NCBI GenBank assembly: GCA_023421395.1
Contig: JAEZTL010000047.1
Coordinates: 1 to 64,000 of the forward strand
Direction of reading: 5' to 3'
Source of the DNA: Bacillota bacterium
GTDB lineage: Bacteria; Bacillota; Clostridia; Christensenellales; Aristaeellaceae
DNA length: 64,000 nucleotides
Part shown: one piece after another, positions 33,685 through 41,208 of the stretch
How positions within the stretch are numbered: position 1 is the stretch's first letter
Layout of the letters: each line of letters begins with the position of its first letter
Notes under the pieces: generated by a model
Database searches by the model: none
What the model was told of the DNA's origin: nothing
What the model saw: only the letters and a program-made list of their open reading frames with translations
Translations under genes and position numbers: made by a program

Positions 33685-33704
33685 CCCGCGCGCCGCGCGG
33701 GTTT
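33685..33704 (+). terminator. GC-rich hairpin with short T run in the nusG-rplK gap
   Basis: Stem CCCGCGC/GCGCGGG (33685-33691 with 33695-33701) followed by TTT. Two further hairpin-like repeats lie upstream in this 198-base gap. It may be a partial terminator or attenuator before rplK; I find no good internal promoter for rplK. Confidence 0.45.
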
Positions 33705-33708
33705 CAGA

Positions 33709-33747
33709 GTGGGAGGGGCAACCGCTGCGGTTGTTCCGTTTCACCAC
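33709..33747 (+). promoter_or_regulatory. Candidate L1-binding leader element before rplK
   Basis: GTGGGAGG at 33709-33716 closes on CCAC at 33744-33747, with an internal hairpin CAACCG/CGGTTG. The same GTGGG-AGG...ACCACA design recurs before rplA (34211-34241) and is typical of Firmicutes L11-L1 leaders, where L1 is thought to repress its own mRNA. Assignment by pattern only. Confidence 0.6.
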
Positions 33748-33769
33748 ATAATGTAGAGGAGGAACCCCC

Positions 33770-34195
33770 ATGGCCAAGAAAGTCACAGCAATGATCAAGC
33801 TGCAGGTCAACGCCGGCAAGGCGACGCCCGCGCCGCCGATCGGCCCGGCGCTGGGCCAGCACGGCGTGAACATCCCCGGCTTTTGCAAGGAGTTCAACGA
33901 CCGCACCGCCAAGCAGGTCGGCCTGATCATCCCGGTGGTCATCACCGTGTATCAGGACCGCTCCTTCACCTTCATCACCAAGACGCCGCCCGCCGCGGTG
34001 CTGATCAAGAAGGCCTGCGGCCTTGAGCATGCCTCCGGCCGCCCCAACCGCGACAAGGTCGCCAACATCACCCAGGCGCAGATCCGCGAAATTGCGGAGC
34101 TCAAGATGCCGGACCTCAACGCCGCTTCCGTCGAAGCCGCGATGAGCATGGTTGCCGGTACCGCGCGCTCGATGGGCGTCGTCGTCGTCGACTGA
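33770..34195 (+). CDS. rplK: Ribosomal protein L11 (141 aa)
   Basis: Classical L11: MAKKVTAMIKLQVNAGKATPAPPIGPALGQHGVNI, with the Pro-rich N-terminal domain and the C-terminal RNA-binding domain (AAVLIKKACGL, ARSMGVVV). GAGGAGG precedes the ATG. It is part of the GTPase-associated centre of the 50S subunit. Confidence 0.99.
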   Translation: MAKKVTAMIKLQVNAGKATPAPPIGPALGQHGVNIPGFCKEFNDRTAKQVGLIIPVVITVYQDRSFTFITKTPPAAVLIKKACGLEHASGRPNRDKVANITQAQIREIAELKMPDLNAASVEAAMSMVAGTARSMGVVVVD

Positions 34196-34210
34196 TTCCA
34201 GCCGAAATAC

Positions 34211-34241
34211 TGTGGGAGGACATAGCGCCGCTAACACCACA
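34211..34241 (+). promoter_or_regulatory. Candidate L1-binding site before rplA
   Basis: TGTGGGAGG (34211-34219) pairs at its end with CCACA (34237-34241) directly before the AAGGAGG ribosome site of rplA. It resembles the L1 target on rRNA and the element before rplK. Probable autogenous repression of translation (inference). Confidence 0.65.
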
Positions 34242-34253
34242 AGGAGGATATTC

Positions 34254-34940
34254 ATGAAGCAGGGCAAAAAATATTCCGACAGCAGCAAGCTGATCGACCG
34301 CCTCAAGCAGTACGACCCGGAAGAGGCCGTATCGCTCGTGAAGCAGACCGCCAAGGCCAAGTTTGACGAGACGGTTGAGCTCCACGTCCGCCTGGGCGTC
34401 GACCCCCGCCACGCCGACCAGCAGGTGCGCGGCACCGTCGTGCTGCCCCACGGCACCGGCCGGACCAAGAGCGTCCTGGTCATCTGCAAGGCCGACAAGG
34501 CCAAGGAAGCCGAAGCCGCCGGCGCGGATTTCGTCGGTGCCGAAGACATGATCGCCAAGATCCAGGGCGGCTGGTTTGGCTTTGACGTCATGGTCGCCAC
34601 CCCCGACATGATGGGTCTGGTCGGCCGTCTGGGCCGTGTGCTGGGTCCCAAGGGCCTCATGCCCAACCCGAAGACCGGCACCGTCACCATGGATATCACG
34701 CGCGCCATCTCCGAGATCAAAGCCGGTAAGGTGGAGTATCGCGTCGACAAGACCGCCATCATCCACTGCCCCGTGGGCAAGGCGTCCTTCGAGGAAGCCA
34801 AGCTGGGCGAGAACCTGAAGACGCTGATGGAGGCCATCATCAAGGCCAAGCCGTCCACCGCGAAGGGCACCTACATCCGCTCCGCGGTGCTGTCCAGCAC
34901 CATGGGCCCGGGCATCAAGCTGAACGCGCTGAAATTCTAA
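34254..34940 (+). CDS. rplA: Ribosomal protein L1 (228 aa)
   Basis: Two-domain L1 with the conserved VGRLGRVLGPKGLMPNPKTGTV region and the C-terminal GTYIRSAVLSSTMGPG. AAGGAGG lies 7 bases before ATG 34254; upstream in-frame codons belong to the leader. L1 stalk protein and likely repressor of this operon. Confidence 0.99.
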   Translation: MKQGKKYSDSSKLIDRLKQYDPEEAVSLVKQTAKAKFDETVELHVRLGVDPRHADQQVRGTVVLPHGTGRTKSVLVICKADKAKEAEAAGADFVGAEDMIAKIQGGWFGFDVMVATPDMMGLVGRLGRVLGPKGLMPNPKTGTVTMDITRAISEIKAGKVEYRVDKTAIIHCPVGKASFEEAKLGENLKTLMEAIIKAKPSTAKGTYIRSAVLSSTMGPGIKLNALKF

Positions 34941-34952
34941 ACGCGTTGTGGG

Positions 34953-34988
34953 GCCGGAAATCCGCTGAAGCGGCTTTCCGGCTTTTTT
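34953..34988 (+). terminator. Intrinsic terminator after rplA
   Basis: Stem GCCGGAAA/TTTCCGGC (34953-34960 with 34975-34982) enclosing a second small hairpin with a GAAG loop, then six T. Confidence 0.93.
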
Positions 34989-35022
34989 GCGCAATTCCCG
35001 GGACCATATGGTCAGATTTAAC

Positions 35023-35051
35023 TTGACGGAATACAACCCGGGTGTTATAGT
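35023..35051 (+). promoter_or_regulatory. Promoter of rplJ-rplL
   Basis: TTGACG (35023-35028), 17-base spacer, TATAGT (35046-35051). Confidence 0.9.
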
Positions 35052-35072
35052 AATCGAGTGCTTAGAAATTGA

Positions 35073-35189
35073 GCCGTGCCATAGACAGCGAGTGCAGCAG
35101 CATAAGGCCCCCAGGGCCGCTCGCCGAGGCGCAGCCGGAGACGATGCTTTGTCGCCGCTTGCGCGTTTGGCGCAAGGGCGATTTTTCTT
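35073..35189 (+). ncRNA. L10 leader with attenuator hairpin
   Basis: The leader has the conserved L10-leader blocks CCATAGACAGC...GTGC and GCTCGCCGAGGC (35079-35130), the binding site for the L10(L7/L12)4 complex. It ends with a stem CTTGCGC/GCGCAAG (35158-35164 with 35170-35176) and a T-rich tract (35182-35189), a plausible attenuator. Known role of the family: autogenous control of rplJL. Boundaries approximate. Confidence 0.88.
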
Positions 35190-35226
35190 AAGTGTCCGAG
35201 ACGGGACGAGAAGCGAGGTGTAATGA

Positions 35227-35754
35227 ATGTCCAATAGTTTGGAGCTCAAAAAGGCGGTCGTCGCCGACATCAGGGAGAAGTTTGAAAAAGCGCACTCCGT
35301 GGTGCTGATCGATTACCGCGGACTGAAGGTCTCCGAGGTCACCGACCTTCGCAACCAGTGCCGCGCCGCGGGCGTGGAGTACGTCGTGCTCAAAAACACG
35401 ATGGTGCGCCTTGCCGCCCAGGAGCTGGGCATCGAGGGCCTTGATCCCTTCCTGAACGGCCCCACGGCCCTCGCCTTCGGCATGAAGGACGCGGTGGCCC
35501 CCGCGAAGGTGCTGACCGAGTTCATCAAGAAGGTCAAGAAGACCAGCGTCAAGTGTGGCGTGATCGACAAGACCACCATCGACGCGGCGGGTGTGCAGGC
35601 GCTCAGCGAGCTGCCGCCGAAGGAAGTACTGATCGCGAAGATGATGGGCAGCCTGAACGCGCCGATCACAGGCTTCGTGGGCGTGCTCAGCGCGACGCTC
35701 CGTTCGCTGGTCTACGCAATCGACGCCGTTCGCAAGCAGAAGGCCGGGGAATGA
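35227..35754 (+). CDS. rplJ: Ribosomal protein L10 (175 aa)
   Basis: Typical L10: KAHSVVLIDYRGLKVSEVTDLR at the N-terminus, the FLNGPTALAF region and a C-terminal helix (LRSLVYAIDAVRKQK) that anchors L7/L12 dimers. GAGG lies 8 bases before the ATG. Regulated by the L10 leader upstream. Confidence 0.99.
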   Translation: MSNSLELKKAVVADIREKFEKAHSVVLIDYRGLKVSEVTDLRNQCRAAGVEYVVLKNTMVRLAAQELGIEGLDPFLNGPTALAFGMKDAVAPAKVLTEFIKKVKKTSVKCGVIDKTTIDAAGVQALSELPPKEVLIAKMMGSLNAPITGFVGVLSATLRSLVYAIDAVRKQKAGE

Positions 35755-35796
35755 TCCCCACCCCAATTCCAGCCATTATATGAGGAGGATATTATC

Positions 35797-36177
35797 ATGA
35801 ACCGTGAAGAACTCATTTCCGCTATTGAGTCGATGACCGTTCTGGAGCTCGCCGAGCTCGTGAAGGCCCTGGAAGAGAAGTTCGGCGTGTCCGCCGCCGC
35901 GCCGGTGGCCGTCGCCGCCGCCCCCGCCGCCGCCGCCGCCCCCGCGGAAGCCGCCGAGGAGAAGACCGAGTTTGACGTCGTGCTGAAGGACGTCGGCTCC
36001 GAGAAGATCAAGGTCATCAAGGTCGTCCGCGAAGTCGTGGCGGGCCTGGGCCTCAAGGAAGCCAAGGACCTGGTGGACAGCGCGCCCAAGACCCTCAAGG
36101 AAGGCGTCAACAAGGAAGAAGCCGAGAAGATCAAGAAGGCGTTTGCCGAAGTCGGCGCCACCATCGAGATCAAGTAA
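35797..36177 (+). CDS. rplL: Ribosomal protein L7/L12 (126 aa)
   Basis: N-terminal dimerisation helix (ELAELVKALEEKFGVS), Ala/Pro-rich hinge (AAAPVAVAAAPAAAAAP) and C-terminal factor-binding domain (EKIKVIKVVREVVAGLGLKEAKDLVD). GAGGAGG precedes the ATG by 8 bases. The acidic stalk protein that recruits translation GTPases. Confidence 0.99.
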   Translation: MNREELISAIESMTVLELAELVKALEEKFGVSAAAPVAVAAAPAAAAAPAEAAEEKTEFDVVLKDVGSEKIKVIKVVREVVAGLGLKEAKDLVDSAPKTLKEGVNKEEAEKIKKAFAEVGATIEIK

Positions 36178-36198
36178 TTTCCCCTCCAATGCTGTCAG

Positions 36199-36227
36199 AA
36201 GCGCCGCTGTTTTTCAGCGGCGCTTTT
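36199..36227 (+). terminator. Intrinsic terminator after rplL
   Basis: Stem AAGCGCCGCTG/CAGCGGCGCTT (36199-36209 with 36215-36225) with a TTTTT loop and a TTTT tail. Confidence 0.95.
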
Positions 36228-36302
36228 CCACTGTACATCTGCAAAAACGCCGCGAAAAATCGGCGCGCGCAGGCGTGTTAACGCATTTTCACGAAGCGCG
36301 GC

Positions 36303-36330
36303 TTGCGCAATCGTCAGAAATCTGTATAAT
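36303..36330 (+). promoter_or_regulatory. Promoter of the MazG/GuaA-like/GNAT operon
   Basis: TTGCGC (36303-36308), 16-base spacer, TATAAT (36325-36330). The following 98-base leader shows no clear riboswitch. Confidence 0.75.
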
Positions 36331-36428
36331 GGAACCATTCGGGCGCTTGAATATTCGTTGGCGGGTTTTCAGCGATGCCGCCGGCCGGGCACCGTCGTCC
36401 GGAACCGGTATAAAAAAGGAAGTATTTC

Positions 36429-36797
36429 ATGAACGACCTGGACACCACGCTGGGAACGCTGAAGGATGCGGTGCATGCGCTTTGCCTGCGCAAGGGATGG
36501 GGCGTGGACGGCGTGCAGAACCCGCAGCACGTGGCGATGGCGATGACCGTCGAGATGAGCGAATTGCTCGAGCACTTCCAGTGGATGGGCGACGAGGACG
36601 TCCGCGCGCTGATGCGCGGCGAGGATCCAGCCCGCATCGAAATGATCGCAGAGGAATTTGCCGATGTGATGATGTACGGCCTGCAGCTTACGCGCACGCT
36701 TGGCATCGACATAACCGGCGCGATCCTGCGCAAAATAGAAATTGTCAACGGCCGGCGCAACAGCCGATGGGACCGGGAGGGCGCAAGGCATGAGTAA
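36429..36797 (+). CDS. MazG-like nucleotide pyrophosphohydrolase (122 aa)
   Basis: All-alpha NTP pyrophosphohydrolase of the compact RS21-C6/dCTPase-like type. The metal-binding Glu/Asp residues are in EMSELLEHFQW and EEFADVMMY (the E-x-x-E-12-28-E-x-x-D arrangement). Expected to hydrolyse a nucleoside triphosphate, possibly a non-canonical one, to the monophosphate and PPi. AAGGAAG precedes the ATG by 7 bases. It overlaps the start of the GuaA-like gene by 8 bases, so the two are translationally coupled. That coupling hints that its product or substrate is a nucleotide used by the GuaA-like enzyme. Confidence 0.9.
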   Translation: MNDLDTTLGTLKDAVHALCLRKGWGVDGVQNPQHVAMAMTVEMSELLEHFQWMGDEDVRALMRGEDPARIEMIAEEFADVMMYGLQLTRTLGIDITGAILRKIEIVNGRRNSRWDREGARHE

Positions 36798-38235
36798 CAT
36801 GATTCTGGTGCTGGACCTTGGCGACGGCCGCGGCAGCGCCGTCGCCCGCCGGGTACGCAGCGAGCAGGTCTACAGCGAGGTGCTGCCTGCGTCCGCGTCC
36901 GTCGAGATGATCCGCGCGGCCGCCCCGATGGGCGTGATCATCGCAGGCGATGGGGGCGGCATAGCGGACCTTCCCGATCTGATCGCGCTGGATATTCCCA
37001 TCCTGGCGATGGGCTCCGGCGCGCGGCTTCTTCTGAACGCGCTGAGCGGATCTTCCGCGCCCACGGCGCTGGCCAAAGGCACCGCGCAGGTGCGCTTTGA
37101 GGATGTGCCGCTCTTTGAAGGCCTGGGGGAGAGCGAACGCTACTTCGACCGGCTGGACGCGATAGAACTGCCCGAGGGGGCCCGCGTCATCGCCACCACC
37201 GAGGATGGGCGCGCCGCCGCGTTTTCGGCGGAGGACCGCATCTTCGGCCTTCAGTTTTACACCGAACAGAACGATCCGGACGGCTTCAGAATCCTGCGCA
37301 ATTTCGCGCGGGGCGTTTGCAAGTGCGAACCTCTCTGGAATTTCGAGCGATTCACCGAGGAGACGCTGCAGCAGATCCAGAGCCTGGCCCAGGGGGCGCG
37401 GGTGCTCCTGGCGGTGTCCGGCGGCGTGGATTCGGTGGTGTGCGCAGCGCTGATGTTCCGCGCGCTGGGCGAGCAGCTCAGTTGCGTCCACGTGGACACC
37501 GGCCTCATGCGCAAGGGCGATCTGGACCTCACCCGCAAGAGCCTCGAGCCTCAGGGCATCCGCCTCAGGGTGATCGACGCCCGGGCGCGCTTTATTGAAC
37601 GGCTGGCGGACGTCTCCGGCACCGCCCGCAAGACTGCGCTGGTGGATCAGGAGATCCTCCGGGTGCTGGAGGAAGAGGCCCGGAGCGTGGGCGCCCGCGC
37701 GCTGGGCCTGGGCGTCACCTATTCCGATGTGGTGAGCGGCTCCGCGCTGATGGACCGCACGCTGTCCGGCGAATCCCCCTTCAAGACGCTGATTCAGCCG
37801 GTGCGGCGGCTCTTCAAAGAAGAGGTCCGGCAGGTGGCCGACCAGTTGGGCCTGCCCAGTGAGCTGGCGCAGCGCCCGCCGTTCCCCACGGCGGGGCTGG
37901 CCGTGCGCATGATGGGCCCGGCGACCCCGGAGCGGCTGGAACTTCTCCGCGAGGCCGACGCGATCTTCTGCGAGGAGATCCAGAAGGCCGGGCTGGACAA
38001 GCGCATCCGGCAGTACTTCGCGCTGCTGCCCGCGGTCGTCACGCGCAGCGCGTCCGGCGGCATGGGCCGTACGCTGGCGCTCAGGGCGATGAACGGAGCC
38101 AACGCGTTCCGCCTGCCCTACGACCTGCTCGAGCGCGTGGTCGAGCGCGTGACGGCCGAGGTGGAGGGCATCAGCCGCGTCGTCTACGACGTGACCGGAC
38201 AGCCGCCCTCGCTGGTGGAGTGGGAGGACGACTGA
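36790..38235 (+). CDS. GuaA-like ATP-pyrophosphatase with degenerate glutaminase domain (481 aa)
   Basis: Overall layout of GMP synthase: N-terminal class I amidotransferase-like domain (1-180), PP-loop ATP pyrophosphatase domain (SGGVDS at 210-215, HVDTGLMR) and the GuaA dimerisation tail (SRVVYDVTGQPPSLVEWE). Two features depart from GuaA. The nucleophile elbow reads LAMGSGARL (72-80) where the catalytic Cys is expected (Gly75), and the catalytic His is Tyr157 (QFYTE), so the domain cannot hydrolyse glutamine by the usual triad. The conserved KSHHNVGGLP substrate loop is deleted and HPFPGPG reads PPFPTAG. It may use free ammonia or act on a different nucleotide. Start chosen at ATG 36790, coupled to MazG. 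Confidence 0.85.
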   Translation: MSNMILVLDLGDGRGSAVARRVRSEQVYSEVLPASASVEMIRAAAPMGVIIAGDGGGIADLPDLIALDIPILAMGSGARLLLNALSGSSAPTALAKGTAQVRFEDVPLFEGLGESERYFDRLDAIELPEGARVIATTEDGRAAAFSAEDRIFGLQFYTEQNDPDGFRILRNFARGVCKCEPLWNFERFTEETLQQIQSLAQGARVLLAVSGGVDSVVCAALMFRALGEQLSCVHVDTGLMRKGDLDLTRKSLEPQGIRLRVIDARARFIERLADVSGTARKTALVDQEILRVLEEEARSVGARALGLGVTYSDVVSGSALMDRTLSGESPFKTLIQPVRRLFKEEVRQVADQLGLPSELAQRPPFPTAGLAVRMMGPATPERLELLREADAIFCEEIQKAGLDKRIRQYFALLPAVVTRSASGGMGRTLALRAMNGANAFRLPYDLLERVVERVTAEVEGISRVVYDVTGQPPSLVEWEDD

Positions 38236-38257
38236 GCCCTGACATCACGGAGGAAGC

Positions 38258-39064
38258 ATGAAGATACGCCACGCCGACGCGGCCCCGGGGCTCGCCGTCG
38301 AAAATACGTTTATCGCGCTGGACGATCTGGAGACGAAGATCGGCGAAGCCAGCGTTCAGGGGTCCATGGTTCCCGCGCTGTGCCCGGAGCGGCCCCATCA
38401 GATTCTGGTGCGCGCCAGCTGCGAGGGCGCGGCGGAGGACGCGCTTCTGGGCGCGGCCACGACCCGGGCGCTGGTGATGGCGCGGCAGAAGCCGGGCGTG
38501 CCCGCGCTGGTCTACGCCGAGTGCGCGCCGGGCGACGAGGCCCGCATGGACGCGCTCATGGCGCTGGGATACCGGGACGAGGACGGCCTGGTGCGCACCG
38601 CGAGGGCGCTCCGGCACGGCCCCATCTACCGGCGTCTGCCACAGGGCTGCACGATTGTCCGGGATTATCTGGCCGACGAGAACGAGGGCAAATTCTTTCT
38701 GGAGCGCTACAACGCCATGTTCGGCCGCAGCCGGGATATGGCCTGGCTCAAGGGCCTGAAGCGGCTGCCGGACTTTGCCCGGCTTTTGATGATCTCGCCC
38801 ACGGGTCTGGCGGGCGAGATGGTGGTCTGGTCGGAGGAGGGGCGCGGCGTCATCGGCATCGCGCTGACCAGCCCCGCCTGGCAGCGAAAGGGCGTCGCCA
38901 GTTATCTGATGGACCTGGCCCGGCTGTATTTCCTGGACCGCGGGCTTTCCGAAGCCTACTTTGACGTCCGGACGCGGCTCACCGCCGCGGCGCGGCTGGC
39001 CGCCACATCGGGCTTTCGCCCGGCGGAAATGCTGATGCGCTATCCGGCCATCGAGGTTCAATAA
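38258..39064 (+). CDS. GNAT-family acetyltransferase (268 aa)
   Basis: The C-terminal half is a GNAT domain: GVIGIALTSPAWQRKGVASYLMDLA (acetyl-CoA loop Q-R-K-G-V-A) and TSGFRPAEM near the end. The N-terminal half (about 1-120) looks like a second, degenerate GNAT-like fold (ALVYAECAPGDEARMDALMALGYRDEDGLVRT). Substrate unknown. GGAGGAA precedes the ATG; it lies 22 bases after the GuaA-like gene and is probably in the same transcript. Confidence 0.85.
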   Translation: MKIRHADAAPGLAVENTFIALDDLETKIGEASVQGSMVPALCPERPHQILVRASCEGAAEDALLGAATTRALVMARQKPGVPALVYAECAPGDEARMDALMALGYRDEDGLVRTARALRHGPIYRRLPQGCTIVRDYLADENEGKFFLERYNAMFGRSRDMAWLKGLKRLPDFARLLMISPTGLAGEMVVWSEEGRGVIGIALTSPAWQRKGVASYLMDLARLYFLDRGLSEAYFDVRTRLTAAARLAATSGFRPAEMLMRYPAIEVQ

Positions 39065-39120
39065 AACCATAACGCGTCCGGCGTGGCCGGAATACTGTGG
39101 GGATACGGGGGGAACGAAAC

Positions 39121-40200
39121 GTGAAATACCGGGTTGGCATTGTCGGGGCGACGGGCATGGTGGGGCAGCGGTTCGTATCGATTCTGGCGGAGCATCCGTG
39201 GTTCGATGTGGCTGTCTTGGCCGCCAGCGCACGCTCGGCCGGGCAAAAATACATCGACGCGGTGGGCGGGCGCTGGGCCTTTGAATGGCCGGTGCCGGAG
39301 GCTGTCCGCGAAATGACCGTTCAGGACGCCGCGCAGGTGGAAAAAATCGCGGCCCAGGTGGACTTCATATTCTGCGCGGTCGATATGCCCAAGGATCAGA
39401 TCCGCGCGCTCGAAACCGCCTATGCCCAGGCGGAAACGCCGGTGGTGTCCAACAATTCCGCCTTCCGCATGGCCGAGGACGTGCCGATGATGATCCCGGA
39501 GATCAATTCCGAACATATGGCCGTCATCGAGGCGCAGCGCAGACGTCTGGGTACGAAGGTCGGCTTTGTCACCTGCAAGCCCAACTGTTCCATCCAGGGC
39601 TACGTGCCCGCGCTGGAGCCTCTCCGGTCATTCGGCCTTGAAAAGGTGATGGTGGCCACCTACCAGGCGATTTCCGGCGCGGGCAAGACCTTCCGCTCCT
39701 GGCCGGAGATGGTGGACAACGTCATCCCGTTCATCGGCGGCGAGGAGCATAAGAGCGAGGTCGAGCCGCTGAAGATCTGGGGCCGCGTGGAAGACGGCCG
39801 TATCGTGATGGCGGAAAAGCCGGTTATCAGCGCCCAGTGCTACCGGGTAGCGGCCAGCGACGGCCACATGGCGGCGGTGTCGGTGAGCTTTCGCGAAAAA
39901 CCGACCCGGGATGAAATCCTCGCCCGCTGGGCCGCCTACGAGGGCTTGCCGCAGAAGTACCGCCTGCCCAGCGCGCCCGAAAAATTCCTGACCTATTTCG
40001 AGGAGGAGAACCGCCCGCAGACGCGGCTGGACCGCGACCTTTACGGCGGCATGGGCATCGCCGTGGGCCGGCTGCGGGAGGACGCGATCCTCGACTACAA
40101 ATTCGTCGGCCTCTCCCACAACACGCTGCGCGGGGCGGCGGGCGGCGCGGTGCTGACGGCGGAGCTCCTGGCCCACGAAGGTTGGATCCCGCACAAGTGA
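39121..40200 (+). CDS. asd: Aspartate-semialdehyde dehydrogenase (359 aa)
   Basis: Reduces aspartyl-4-phosphate to aspartate semialdehyde for lysine/DAP, methionine and threonine synthesis. N-terminal NADP loop GATGMVGQRF; catalytic Cys in TCKPNCSIQGYVPAL; the sequence GAGKTFRSWPEMVDNVIPFIGGEE identifies the archaeal/eukaryotic-type Asd rather than the E. coli type. The start is GTG 39121 after GGGGGG; an in-frame GTG 24 bases upstream overlaps the ribosome site. Followed directly by dapA. Confidence 0.95.
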   Translation: MKYRVGIVGATGMVGQRFVSILAEHPWFDVAVLAASARSAGQKYIDAVGGRWAFEWPVPEAVREMTVQDAAQVEKIAAQVDFIFCAVDMPKDQIRALETAYAQAETPVVSNNSAFRMAEDVPMMIPEINSEHMAVIEAQRRRLGTKVGFVTCKPNCSIQGYVPALEPLRSFGLEKVMVATYQAISGAGKTFRSWPEMVDNVIPFIGGEEHKSEVEPLKIWGRVEDGRIVMAEKPVISAQCYRVAASDGHMAAVSVSFREKPTRDEILARWAAYEGLPQKYRLPSAPEKFLTYFEEENRPQTRLDRDLYGGMGIAVGRLREDAILDYKFVGLSHNTLRGAAGGAVLTAELLAHEGWIPHK

Positions 40201-40205
40201 CAAAG

Positions 40206-40250
40206 AGCCCCCCGGGTCGTTACAGTAGCGCATCGACCTGAGAGGGGGCT
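40206..40250 (+). promoter_or_regulatory. Leader hairpin covering the dapA ribosome-binding site
   Basis: AGCCCCC (40206-40212) pairs with GGGGGCT (40244-40250), and GGTCG (40215-40219) with CGACC (40234-40238). The right arm contains AGAGGGGG, the only Shine-Dalgarno-like stretch before the dapA ATG at 40257. It could terminate asd transcription or mask dapA initiation. Confidence 0.55.
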
Positions 40251-40256
40251 TTCCCT

Positions 40257-41180
40257 ATGAAAGCGCTGTTTTCCGGCGTCGGCACGGCGCTGGTCACGCC
40301 CTTTGCCGCGGACGATTCCATCGACTTTGCCTCTTTCGCGCGCCTGATCGACCGCCAAATCGCCGCCGGCATCCCGGCGCTGGTCGTGTGCGGCACTACC
40401 GGCGAACCCGCCACCATGACCGAGGCGGAGCAGGACGATCTGATCGCCTTCGCGGTGGCGCGCGCGGACGGCCGTGCGCTGGTGATCGCGGGGGTGGGCG
40501 GCAACGATACGAAGCGGGTGTGCCGCAGGGCACAGACCGCGCGGGCCCTGGGCGCGGACGCGATCCTCGCCGTCACGCCTTACTACAATAAGACCACCCA
40601 GGCCGGGCTGATCGAGCACTTCACCCGCGTGGCGGATGCCGCGGAGATCCCGGTGATGCTGTACAACGTGCCCTCCCGCACAGGGCTGAACCTGCTGCCG
40701 GAGACCGCGATGCGGCTGGCGGGCCATCCGCTAATCCGGGCGCTCAAGGAGGCCAGCGCGGACCTTCGGCAGATGAACGAGGACGCGCGGCTCCTCACGG
40801 GCAAGATGGCGGTCTACTGCGGCAACGACGACTACGCCTTTTCCTGGCTGGCGCTGGGCGCCGACGGGGTGATCTCGGTGGCGTCGAACCTGGTGCCCGA
40901 GGCGATGAAAGCCGTGTGTGACAGCTTCTTTGGCGGGGACATCGAGGGCAGCCGCGCGCTGCAGCTTCGGCTCAGCCCGCTGATCGACGCGCTGTTTCTG
41001 GAGGTCAGCCCCATCCCGGTCAAGGAGGCGCTCTCCGCCGTGGGCCTGGGAAGCGCCAGGACCCGGCCGCCGCTGGTTCCCATGGGCGCGGCCGGCCGCG
41101 AGAAGCTGCTCGCGGAACTTACCAACTGGTACCCGGATGCCCACCGCGCCGTACCGGCGCCCTCGGGGGATCGAGTATAA
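40257..41180 (+). CDS. dapA: 4-hydroxy-tetrahydrodipicolinate synthase (307 aa)
   Basis: First committed step of the lysine/diaminopimelate pathway; TIM-barrel lyase condensing aspartate semialdehyde with pyruvate. GTTGEPATM phosphate-like loop, catalytic Tyr in YNVPSRTG and Schiff-base Lys in IRALKEAS are present. The C-terminal 15 residues are longer than usual. Directly downstream of asd, which provides its substrate. Confidence 0.96.
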   Translation: MKALFSGVGTALVTPFAADDSIDFASFARLIDRQIAAGIPALVVCGTTGEPATMTEAEQDDLIAFAVARADGRALVIAGVGGNDTKRVCRRAQTARALGADAILAVTPYYNKTTQAGLIEHFTRVADAAEIPVMLYNVPSRTGLNLLPETAMRLAGHPLIRALKEASADLRQMNEDARLLTGKMAVYCGNDDYAFSWLALGADGVISVASNLVPEAMKAVCDSFFGGDIEGSRALQLRLSPLIDALFLEVSPIPVKEALSAVGLGSARTRPPLVPMGAAGREKLLAELTNWYPDAHRAVPAPSGDRV

Positions 41181-41208
41181 ATGCACACCAGCAAAAAGGA
41201 GTCGGAGC

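Noticed and set aside
39065..39120. Lysine riboswitch before asd/dapA
   Set aside because: The gap is only 56 bases, too short for the lysine riboswitch.
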